From positions 2,232,001 to 2,296,000 of the forward strand of contig CASHTG010000016.1 in assembly GCA_949357655.1 (NCBI GenBank): a stretch of 64,000 bases of DNA, read 5' to 3'. Below the pieces are notes generated by a model. The model was not told the origin of the DNA and did no database searches. It saw only the letters and a list, made by a program, of their open reading frames with translations. The position numbers were made by a program, and so were the translations under genes. The DNA comes from Parascedosporium putredinis (taxonomy: Eukaryota; Ascomycota; Sordariomycetes; Microascales; Microascaceae). Shown here piece after piece: positions 50,576 to 61,615 of this stretch. Each line of letters starts with the position of its first letter. Position 1 is the stretch's first letter.

Positions 50576-52760
50576 ATCCAAGCGGGGATTACGGCGAGAC
50601 ACCTCTCCAGAAGGAGAGAGTCAGCGTCAGGATTCGTCGCCCGACCGACACAACGCCCGGCACGGCCACGAAACGTAGAGTTCCGACGATGGAAGTTTTG
50701 ACTCTTGGCGAGATATGTTTATTGCAATAATAGTAACCACGCACACCAAACGCTGGGATTGGGGGAGCTGCGTTGACGGCAAAGTTTACGCGGGTAAGAA
50801 TTCGAATAGAATAGGGATTTAGTAAGACGAAAGAAAGGGTGGGGGGTGATGGGTCAGTAGGAAGCTGTCAAAATTAAAGCTGGACTAATGTGCCAGCCAG
50901 GGAGTGTCGAGAAAGAGACCAAAGATCATGCAGTAGGCCGCATGCTTTGAAAAGTACCGGAAGAGGACTGGGCGTGCTTGACTCAGAATGTGCGAAGGAG
51001 AAGAGGAGGCCGCCGCCAACCGTGGCGGAGATGGAACCAAGGCTATAGGGCAGATATTGACAGCGCAGCAGTGGGGTAGAGTCAAGACCAGGAGGGTGGG
51101 TTGCGGTGGTGACAAAGTCTTGTCTGGGGATTTACGTCAAATGTCGAAGGTGAGATATGTACCACCACCCCCGACAGACAAGGCTGGGCGGAAAGAAAGG
51201 TCGTGGGTGCTGGGGTTGAGGGGGATATGTCACGTTGTCGTCCTCGTTGAAGAATAACACGAAAGGCGCATGAAGAATCTTAGGTGGTCCTTGTACGAAG
51301 GGCGGATGGCGCGGATTTCAAGAACGGTGGTTGTATAAGTTGGGCAAGGTTTTGGAGGTTGAAATCGTGCAGTAATGGGATGGGAAGGAGTAAGTCGAGG
51401 AGAAGAAGGATCGATAGAGGACGAGAGGGAAGACTACGGACGAAGAGACTCTTGGCGCAAGCAAAGAGCAACCGTAAGTCGGATTGGGGAAGGAAGAGAG
51501 GGATGGAAGGGGGGCGCGGATACTTTCATCAGCTGCACGCCTACAGGTAGAGAGTAGTTCCACCAGCCCTGCTCGCAAGGCGTCAACAAAGTTGAAGAGA
51601 AAGACTCAACTACGGATTACGGATCAATGGTACTTTGGGGTACACGAACAAGGTCCTCGAATATGAGGAACTCACGACCGACCCACTGTATCTTCCCGGC
51701 CTGTTTGGACATCCTCTTCTTGAAGCGACAACGGCGCGGGAAAATCGGATGTCTAGTGCGAGAAGGACCAGTGATGTTTTTAGTGAAGAGAGGGATGGGG
51801 TTCAAGGGGTGCCAATGCTCCGGACTCCGGCACGACAAGCTTCCCGGTCCTAGTGCTCAGGGGAGCGTGCTGGGACATGGATATGTGAGGTATGGACCAA
51901 CGCCGGCCCAGAGATCAGATACACCAGAAACCAATCCAGGTACAAAAGACAGTGATCCCGACAATTGTCCATACTGTATGAGGTACTTCTTTCGTGCAAT
52001 CAACTTGATGCGGAACTTTTCCTTTCGGAGTTAAAAACATGACAAAGGAAAAAAACCCCGTCGGTGGCCTGGGCTCCGAAGTAACACCTGGGAACCCTCG
52101 CGAATCTCTGCAGCGAAAGGAAAGTCATCGGGACGTGGGCGGGGTGTTGTGTTGATCGGACTGTCCAGACGCGATGCAGCATCAAGTTTGGGAGGGGAGG
52201 AAGCGCCGATGGATGGATATCCGCCTCTCACATCTTGGTCCTGACTTCATCGGTAAGAGAAGGCGGCCAAAGGAAGCCCAGAATAAGGAGGGTCTTTTTC
52301 CAAGCAAACCCACAAAAACTTCGCCGTTGGTCAGTCGATGAACCGGAGCGGAGTCTAGCACGGAGACTAACTAGTGTAAGTGCCACTCTTGCAAGGGCCC
52401 TCCCCCTTTCCCTTGAGCGAATGCTGAATCCTACCACGCCCTCGGGTCGTATTATCCACGATGCTCTGCTCTTGAGGGACACTTGCTTGTGGTCCCATGG
52501 CACATGGCTGTTCGGGTATATTAATAATTCACAATCTTTAAAGAGAGACAATTTGACAAAAGCGCAGCCGCCACTCTCTGGTGATCCCTGTAGGTTGGAT
52601 GCTGGGTTACCTGGACAAGATAGATGTCCAAACCATTTGGATGGCGGAGGAGATAAGACTACATATTATCAACATCTACATAAGACAATGTTGTCTTTGA
52701 GAGGCCCAGAGAAGGGGTCGAGGGAAATGGTGATTTAAGGCGTCATCCGTCGATTTGGCT

Positions 52761-52778
52761 GAGAAGAGAGAGAGAGAG
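52761..52778 (+). repeat. (GA)n microsatellite
   Basis: GAGAAGAGAGAGAGAGAG, a short purine dinucleotide run. Confidence 0.75.
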
Positions 52779-53035
52779 TCTTGTCGGCATCCAATGTCGT
52801 GGGTTAGTGGCACTGGGAGCTCTTTCAGAGGTGTAGTCCGTACAGTGCAGCCTCGCTTCTCCCTAACTGTTGGACATTGGTGACATTTTGCCGTGGAGGT
52901 GGCGAGGCTGGGCGGAGCCGAAAGAAAGCCGCCAGAAGTTTCAATGTCAACGAGGCGAAAATAGAGCCCCCGCTCTCAGTGCAGGTTGTCTCTTCCACTG
53001 ATTACATGCAGGGCCGCATGTTGGAAAAGAAAAAC

Positions 53036-53078
53036 GGGAGAGGAGGAAAAAAAAAAAAAGAAGAAGAAAAAAAAAAGG
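53036..53078 (+). repeat. Polypurine tract (43 nt)
   Basis: Uninterrupted A/G with two long A runs separated by GAAGAAG. Confidence 0.85.
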
Positions 53079-56000
53079 CGAACCGGGACAGTAACGCGGG
53101 ACAAGACTAAGAGGTCAAAAAAGGTAAGCGCCCTTGATCGAGAATGCGCGTTTTGCTCTAATTAGGGCCCCCTATTCGAAGCCAAGTCTCCGTTCCAAAA
53201 CAGACTACGTCACCGATAAGCCCCAGAGGACCTTTTGGACTTTCTGCGATTGAGCCAAATTTTTCATGGGTAATATCAAACGCAGATGAATCCGGCGGAC
53301 GAAGGAGTGGTCGAGTTCGTACTCGGGGTCGGGGCCGTTATCCTGACGAATTCTCTATCATTTTGGCTCGTGATCTCGAAAAAGAGGAGGACTCCCTGAC
53401 CATTTCTGTGTCTCTCATTTACGTTGCACAAAATAAGCTCGCGCATGCCTCCAGAGCTCTTTGCGCTGAGAGGACGAGGATGAAGAGAGAAAGGGCACAA
53501 GCAGAGGATGGATAAAAAACCCCGGGCCCTCACGCCTGTACATGGGATGGCGTTGAAAGGATTCCCCTTCCCTTCCACAGGTGTGGGCAACGACCCGATT
53601 GTGGAGGCTGCAGGACTCGACACGGAGTTGAGAGGTCCCTCTCGTCCAACCCCTCCCCCACCTTCAGTGCGCCGGGTTTGCGGACACCGTGCAATGCAAT
53701 ACCAACATAGGTGGATCGAGGTACTGCCAAAGGATCCCTGACGAATTTTTTTTTCCTCTTCCTTTTCGGCGCGGGGATTTCCTCAGTGTCCAGGCTTTGT
53801 TGGCCTGGTCTGTCGAGCCAGCTCCCGAATATGTAGAGGGCTTTCCCTTTTCTTTTGTTGTTGGTGACACTAGAATGAGATAGACTATGGTGCAGGTCCC
53901 AATTAACCATCGGCCTAATGCTTCTTTCTCGGAATCGTCAATTGGCCCAAGTACTCGGTAGATGGAGAGGAAATGCAATGGTGGAGGATGTTATGCCCTG
54001 GCACACATCCCCGATTTGCAAAGAATGGGATCCCTCATCAGCACCCAAGGTTCGCTTTGAAGCATCAGCGTGAGACAAAGACCGGGCTTCCGTCTCAGTT
54101 GGATCGACAGAGGGTCTTCGAACCATTTGCAGCCTTGGCTGCCTGAGGAATGTTGCATTCACACACTTCTTCATCATGCTCTGTCCTTTATTTTCTGTCT
54201 GTCTTCTCTCCCTTTTCCGCTCTCCAAGGGTTCAGCGAGGAGGCCTCTCCTTCCCCGTCTGTGCATCAGGAATTGGGAACAGACAGTGCATGCACTGTGA
54301 AAAATCGGCCGTATTACCCAAACCCTCGGCAGCAAAGGTACCCGTTAGCGCTGGCGGTCGAACTTTTGTGCTGCATGGGATGTCGCCTGAAAAAAAAGGG
54401 TGTTGGAGACAGAGCCAGTCCTGCACGGTTACGCAATTGGGGCCCTCTACACATAAAATCCGATTCCCCGCTTCTATTTTGTTCAAACTTGGGCTCATTA
54501 GGCTGAGCTAGCCCATCTGCTGAATCGTCGGTTGAAGGTACCTCAACTTAAAACTGGTTAGCCTCCGTCGAGACGGAACGAAGGGTCGAGAGTTCCAGTT
54601 CACCCTCCCTTTTCGAGGACGGACGTGGGTTGGATTAATATAAATAGAACAGAGTCTCTTTACGAAGGTCCCTTTGAACGATGTCCTTTTTAACAGCCGG
54701 CGCAATGAAAAGGACTAGCTCGTGGGCGGGGAAGCGGCGGTGGTGATGGTGGGGGCCAGACAAGACTTGGCATCGCGATTTCTGAGAACGTTGGCGACGG
54801 GACCGAGACCAGGCGCTCACTCCCGAAATATAGACAGCAGCACCTTGATCAAGTTCACGTACAAGCATTATTAGCAAGCATCCGCATTCGCAAAGGACGG
54901 AACGAATAGCATGGGGGAGAAGGGACGACGCTAGCTCTGGGTTGTACGGGGCCGCGTCAGGACGTGACCAAAGGGTGCGAGCCCAAAGCGAGTCGCATTT
55001 CAAGCCGTCGCTTTGCTCGATATTGGGAAGAGAAAACACGACGGCAAGCTTAGCTTCAAGAAAATGAGAATGGCTGAAATTGGACGCCCCGTTCCCGGTC
55101 TGGAACACACTGGGGTTAGGCCTGTCGGCTCCGAAAGCCTCAAGGCGGCACTCCACTGACAGGGGCCCATGAGGGTGTCCCCTGACGGAGTACTAGACTT
55201 CCTCCCTCTGGTTCCACATACTGTATCTGTTGGTCATGGCAAAGTAGCTCCTTCTTTATCAGTTCTTTTGTGTTTTTCTCTCATTCTTTTCTCCCTCCCT
55301 TCCCTTTTCTGTGGGGTGGAGGCCTATGGCGGCGGGCGGGCTGCGTCCTCAATTGAACTTTCACGCGTAGCCTTCAGGATGCGTTGCCTTTTTCCCCCTT
55401 GTTAATTCTTTCCCCTTTCTTTGCTTGGTAGAGCTTTCTTCTTTTGTTCTGCCTATGCCTGTGCTCCCGCGTCTTCTGTCTTGTTTTCCGCTTGTTTTCT
55501 TGCCTTTGTGCTTTTTCTTCCTTTATTGTTTTATTTTATTTTTCATTCCGTAGTCGTCCGGTCGGCAGACTTTATCCCTTGCTGACAGACTTTTTTCCCC
55601 TTGTTCTGATATCAATTGGTGACTCGATGAGACGACTGAGATCCACTGACGTACCCCTGGTGAGCGGCTTTCTGATTTTGTGGATGTTTGTGTCCAGAAA
55701 GCGTTTAGCGCCGAACCGGTTTCTGCAGCAGGTCCATCTAGCCCACGCCTTTCCATCGAAAATGCTCGAATCCTACTGGATATCGCCATTTACTTCCCTG
55801 TCAAGAAGAGCCGCTCCGTTCTGCGCGCTGTGGTGTATAGTATCAATACTTTTCTGTACTCGGTACCCTCACCCTCTCAACCAGACCACTCTTTCGCGCG
55901 TACGTGGGAACGCTTATCGCCGAGGCCGAGAGCGCGAGGTCTCGCCCGGAGATGGCTCCAACCAGGGCTCTTTGCGAGTTTCTCCTCCACTCAGGCAACC

Positions 56001-59000
56001 TGTCACCACAGTGTACAGTCAATGCGAGTCAGCGTCCTCCAGTCCCCCATCTTCACCTCTCGGACACTTCTGATACTGCAAGCCGTGTTAGGTGGCAATA
56101 GCTGAAGCCGCACAAGGTTGAGAGGACAAGCTTTCGCGCCGCGCCCGGGCTCGATTTGTGTTTCGGTTTTAGGCCTTGTTGCACCTTCGATAAAAGAAAG
56201 AAAAAGAAAAAGAAAAAAGAAAGAAAAATTGGAATAATCTTCGTCTAGCTCCTTGCTTCGACCGGCTTTTTCGCCTACTCAATGCCTGAATACCTGTGTC
56301 TTCTGTCTCTTGGGCCTAGACCCCAACTAACCGCCACTCACCACTGGAGGCGGAAAAGGCGGAGCCCACAACGTCAACGACTTGTTGCTAGTTTCTCCTG
56401 CCCTCCAACCCAGTCCCGACAACAATATGGCGCGCCTCGGCAAATTAGAGCATGGCGCCAAGAACAGAGCAACGTGGGAGACTCCGCGGGGCTAGTATCT
56501 TTTTGTTGGTCGCTGTCCCTCCCTCCAAAGGTCAGCAAAATTAGATGACTCCATGTTCTCCTCCATCCCCTCCCCGCCGGGTCCCCAGTCCCTAATAGGG
56601 GAAGGGAAATGGTCGAGCACCGGAGGAAAGAAGAAAAAAGAAAAAGAAAAAAGAGCCTGACAGGGGTATGGGGAAGGCGGCCAGGGGACAGCTCTGAGGT
56701 ATGAGACGCTAAGAAAATGGATGGGGCACAAATGTCTTGGCATACATCAGAGGTGCATGTTCTTTCCCAGGGAACGAATTCCGCAGATGACCAACCTAAC
56801 TTCTTTGATGTCTTGGCATTGACGCACCCGTCGCATCCTACCCCAAGAACCCCACCGGGGCTGCCGTCTCCCAGCACCATCCGTTTGCGATCATGGTGTG
56901 CACACTAAAGGGACGAACGGACCCTGAGTATACCCTATCCGGCCCCAAGACCCTCTTTTCGATATCCTCGCCTCTCGAACACGGGCCTCGGGATTCCTCG
57001 TCACACAAGACCAAAGGGAGCCTCGTCAAAGAGCGCTGTTCTCCCTTGCGCTCCGTGATCTCGCTCCGTTCACCATTTGGGCTACCCGTGGGGAAGGGCG
57101 ACCGGAGATTGAAGGGATTTAAGGAGAATCGCACAAACTCCAGCCTCTCTTTTCGATGCGATGCCGGCCAGGATCTTTAGCTTGCGCTGATCTTTTCCTC
57201 TTCATTCTCTTCGACCGCTGCCCCTCCATCCAATTCCACATCCTTCAAAGCCACCAGAGGCCCGCACACCGTTAACCCTGAGCGAGATTCTGGGCGCAAT
57301 GGTTCAAAGCAGTAAACGGCAAGCTTGGATGGAAGCGGGCTCATCACACCGGGCTGACTCAACTCCTAGCCGCATGGTGGTTTACCCGGGCGTTCTGTGT
57401 CGTCGCTCTTCGTGTGGCCCGGGAGAGGGAGGGGAGGCCGTCTGCTTCAATTCACTTATGACTAACAACAATCAATCGTCGATAATCACTCAATCCCGTT
57501 TTCTCGAACCAAGAAACACAAAGCCTTGGCCTTGATCTTGCCAATAGGACTTACATGGAGAAGACAGCGGCAGGGCCAATCTGTCTTGCAAGTCGTGGCT
57601 TGGCATGTCGACCCAGACCTCGACTGAGCACTTGGCGCGGTCTTGGCACACGGCAGCATTGGCTGGTGAGACCTGCAAAAGCCTCCAGCTCAATGCGAAT
57701 GGTTGAATTCTCCCACGGCCAAGATTCTTCTTGAAAAAGCCGTCGCAAGCAGACCTGTTTTGTCCCACACGGCCTAGCCGATATGAGCATGCAAGCGCTG
57801 CACAAGATTCAGGTGATGGCCGGGCCAAGCTGAGCTCCTCTCTTCTCCATGTCTCTCTCGCTTGTTTTCGCCGCGCGTTCGCATAGCTCGCACTGGCATT
57901 TAGGTATGGGGGAGGGGGTTTCTCTTTCTTCTCTTTGCCTTTTGCAGCAACAAGAGGCTTCATACAATGAGGGAGTTTTGTCGCATCTCCTGCATAAGAG
58001 GGGAAGGGGAGGGCAGACGCTCCACACCAAGCTGAGCATGTCCACTCTCTTTGAATTGGGTATGCAAGGTGTGCGGTAGGCCGACGACGGAACGGCGATT
58101 GCTTGCCGCACATGCACACATCCAGCGTATGAGACACCAAAACTCTTCTGTGACGATGACAGGAAGGGCGGGACGAGGCCATTAACCTAAAAAGAGGTGT
58201 TCACGCACCTTAGTTTGCACCGCCCTATATGGCGCGCGGGTTATTATAATGTTGCCTTCCGAAGAGCGCCGGCCTCAGTGAGCTCAGCGGACAGAGTACT
58301 TGTACTTGATCGGAGCGTGACATTTCCCCAGCCGCTCCCAGCGCACATCCCCCAACCCTGATCGCGTCGGGATAGCGGCGAATCCTCTGATTGCGAAAAC
58401 TAATGGTGCTTCACCGCCGCTAATGGTACCTTTTGCTGCACACGCTGACGTATGTTGCGTTGCCGTGGGTGTCATGGTTGACGGGCAGTGGGGCATCGCC
58501 GGCAGCATGGTTCCCTCGTGCTGGTACATGTATTGGCTGTGGGCATGGGCTGCTGATCACACGCGACTGAGCTGGCCTGACTGCATCCGATCCACATTCC
58601 CCATGGTGAATCTCAAAGAAGCCGAGCTAGCATTCGTTCTCTTCCACGGCTTTGTTTTCGTCGGCGCGCCTCGAAGAATCTAGCTCTCAGCCTCCCCCTG
58701 CCCCTAGGGCCCCTTTTCCTTTTTCTTTCTCGACATGATATCACATACTAGTACCTGATGATGCTTTCGCCCGAATTCCTTCTTCGGGATAGTGGTTTGG
58801 ATTTCGCATCCGTTCTCGGGCCTGTTTCGCGTGTGGTCTACGTCGGATAGATTAAACAATAGCTTTCATCAGCTCATCCGCCTTCTATTTTTACTAAGGA
58901 TTTCATTTGGCATTGCGTTCTTCTGCCTTTCTGCCTCCTTCTGTTGTTTTTGCCCACTTTCGGCGGCTTCGTACAAATCATTTACGGGTGGTGGCAAAGC

Positions 59001-59502
59001 CCTTTTTAGCCATGGGTCATTTGTGGTAGGCAAGTAGGGTGGATGCTGAAATTTGAAGGCGAAACAGAAACCGGAATCTCTGGTTGAAGGATGCGGTACA
59101 AGCCCACGAGGGCTGACCCAAGTGGTTCAAAAGGCTGCAGCTCGCATCCATCCCTGAAGAGTATAAACGAGCCGGTACATGGTTCAGACGGCCTCAGACC
59201 GGGTGCCGGCCAACAAACGAGCGGACCGGGCAGCGAAGCGAACGACGCGTTAGGCCGCAAGGGACCGCGACGATCAATCTGGAACACTCCCAGTATTGTG
59301 CAAAATTTGAGCACTCGTGACACCCGAGAACACTAGAGGAGCGGACTGGAAAATAGTGAACGAAGAAGGGAGGGGAAAACGAGAAGAGAGAAAATGTGTG
59401 AGGGGAGACCAAGAGCGAAGAACAAAAGAGCGAGGTTGTACAAAGGGGGTGGGTATGAATTCGAGGGGGGATGTCGGAGGTGAGGTGTTTAGGAGGGGGG
59501 TT

Positions 59503-59524
59503 ACCCCATAGACCCCATAGACCC
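59503..59524 (+). repeat. Tandem ACCCCATAG repeat (2.4 units)
   Basis: Two perfect 9-bp units followed by ACCC. Confidence 0.8.
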
Positions 59525-60227
59525 TCGCGTCGATCAATGGCGTATGAGTAACTTGAGACTGCTGTGTTGGTTGTTCAATCCCGACGGGAAGGGCGGTCAC
59601 GTATTATTACGTTGAAGGTTCTCACGAACATGTGCGTGCTATTGCGCTAGCCATGGCGAGCCAGCCATGAAGGGGGTTGATAACACTCTGGAAGGCGCAT
59701 TCGCCGGGCTTCCTTCGCCGGGGAATCGGGAGCTTAGCCCAGAAAAGGAGGAGCGAGGTCTGAGGTTCCATCAGCAATGTGTACGCGCACACTGGCCCCT
59801 TTGCCAACGATGTCCATGTGCCTGCTTCCTAAACCATTGTCTTTCTTCCCCTTCACTTCGCTCGCCCCATTCCCCAAGGCCGCCTTTGAGCTGCAACCGA
59901 ATGCAACAGGGGCCGTGACAAATCGAGTCTGACCGGCTTGGTTAGAGTCACAGTTGGGATTTCTGCACCATTTGATCCCCAGCGTCCATTGTGCTCTGCT
60001 CGAGAGGAGTGTCTAGTTCACATGGTTCATCTGTTGTTTATCTTGCACTAACACTCCTTTTCAATTCACCTCATTTGTTCCAGTCTACCCAGCGATGCTA
60101 CTTTTCTTGAAGAAGTTTCTTCTCTTTTTCTCCCTTCTTTCCCGAGAGATCCATTGGGTGGCTGCCCCTTTGAGGGAGCAGGCACAGTAGAAGCGTGCCG
60201 AAATAAATTGGGTTAAGGAAAATGTAG

Positions 60228-60237
60228 TACTTCGTAC
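60228..60237 (-). repeat. GTACGAAGTA motif copy (10 of 11 bases)
   Basis: Reads TACTTCGTAC on plus. It matches the last ten bases of the 11-mer; the eleventh position differs. Confidence 0.5.
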
Positions 60238-61615
60238 GATTGAGTTGCATCAAGCCCTGTGGAGCTAAGGATTTAGTGGGTTCAGTTGAAAGACCCGTTG
60301 ATCGACTGGGTGCACAGAGGTCCCCCACCCCCACTACGCACTCCTGCTCTTCAAACCAACAGATGAGCATCAATATCGCGCCGGGAACACCAGGAGATAT
60401 CAACTGTGACCGACGGGAGGTTGAGGATCTTATGCGGAGCGCTCTCCGCCTGTTACATCCACTTTGCTATGTTTTGGTCAGAGCTGTTAGTCGTATGCTT
60501 GGTGGTTAAGCGCTTGGGAACGTTTAGGAACGTCCAAGGTGTGCCTTGACGTAATGATTCCACATCCAAATTTTAGAATGCCCGTTAGGCTAGGGACATT
60601 TCAACAGTTTGGTCGCAGGCGAATCCGTGAGTCGCCTTAGGTCCGTGCTCTTCAGCCTTCCTGAGGAACAGTGCGCGCTCCATATCCCGCCTAATCATGC
60701 TGAGGGAGTATCTTTTCTCTGGGAGTGCCTGGGAGGAGGGAGGCGCAAGGAGATGAGAGTTTATAGCTTCAAACGCATCATGGAGAGAGCATGGGTTTCT
60801 CTTCAAGGCCTTTCTTAGTCGGCGCTTTCACGCCCCCAGCCTTTCTCGGGGCATTAGGAGAGGGCGGGTGAGAGCTTTTGGTCACCGAAAAAAAAAAACC
60901 TCGGGGCCGGCAACATTCCTTGCCCCAGATCAAAGAGGAGCTTCAGCTTTGAGATCCAGGAGAGCTCGGCTCACATTGGCAAATTGTCAAGCCCAGACGC
61001 AAAGCTTATGTTCTGGCACGCAGGGGGTTTTGAACTGCAATATGATCTTCCGTGCATTTTGTGTGGGCGAGAGGGGCAACGGGCACATCCAACCCTGGCC
61101 GCCGTCTATTAGATCCTGCCCTTACGCGGCGGTATCTCGAGGGAAAGGTGAGCAAGAGGGTTCGAGGTTAGGTTGCCAAGGAATAATCCGCCATTGGCAC
61201 GCACGGAATATGAGACATGGGGGAAGGCAACATTTTGAGATGGGAGACGAGAGGACCCTGGATGGGCACCGACACACTTTGAAAGGCGGGGAGATATCTT
61301 GGCGTAAGAAAGCGTTTTCAAACGTTGTATCATTTCCTACGCCAAGGAGGAAAACGAATGCTCTTGTTGAGAGGCATGACATCTGTTTGCAGGTGTGGAG
61401 AACTGCCCACGATCACAGCAGGCCTTTTACCCCACCAACCAACCAGAACCCCTCCTCTGCAGGCTGCAGCCCACTTGACAATTGGGAACAGAGAGCTCTT
61501 CGACGATCACTTCCAGAGCTCCGTGGCTCGATCCGATACCTGAAAAGAGCTCAGCTACCCGAAGCGCGAGGCGACCGCGAATTACTCGACACCCTACCAT
61601 TTCCAATCTGCAAGT

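Larger units (their letters stand above)
50576..61615. other. Gene-free interval between the divergent Zn2Cys6 factor and CSN1
   Basis: About 11 kb without a recognisable coding region, RNA gene or transposon. The left part should hold the promoter of the transcription factor, which reads leftward, and the right end that of CSN1. Open frames of 170-260 codons (about 54635-55156 and 57490-58182 on minus, 60868-61647 on plus) lack any domain, bias or splice structure I can support. Simple sequences are at 52761-52778, 53036-53078 and 59503-59524; a purine tract lies near 56190-56226. A fourth near-exact AGTACGAAGTA copy lies at 60228-60237. Confidence 0.6.

Noticed and set aside
57490..58182. 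A 230-codon minus-strand frame
   Set aside because: No recognisable domain or typical fungal codon bias; the sequence is irregular with scattered Cys and Arg.
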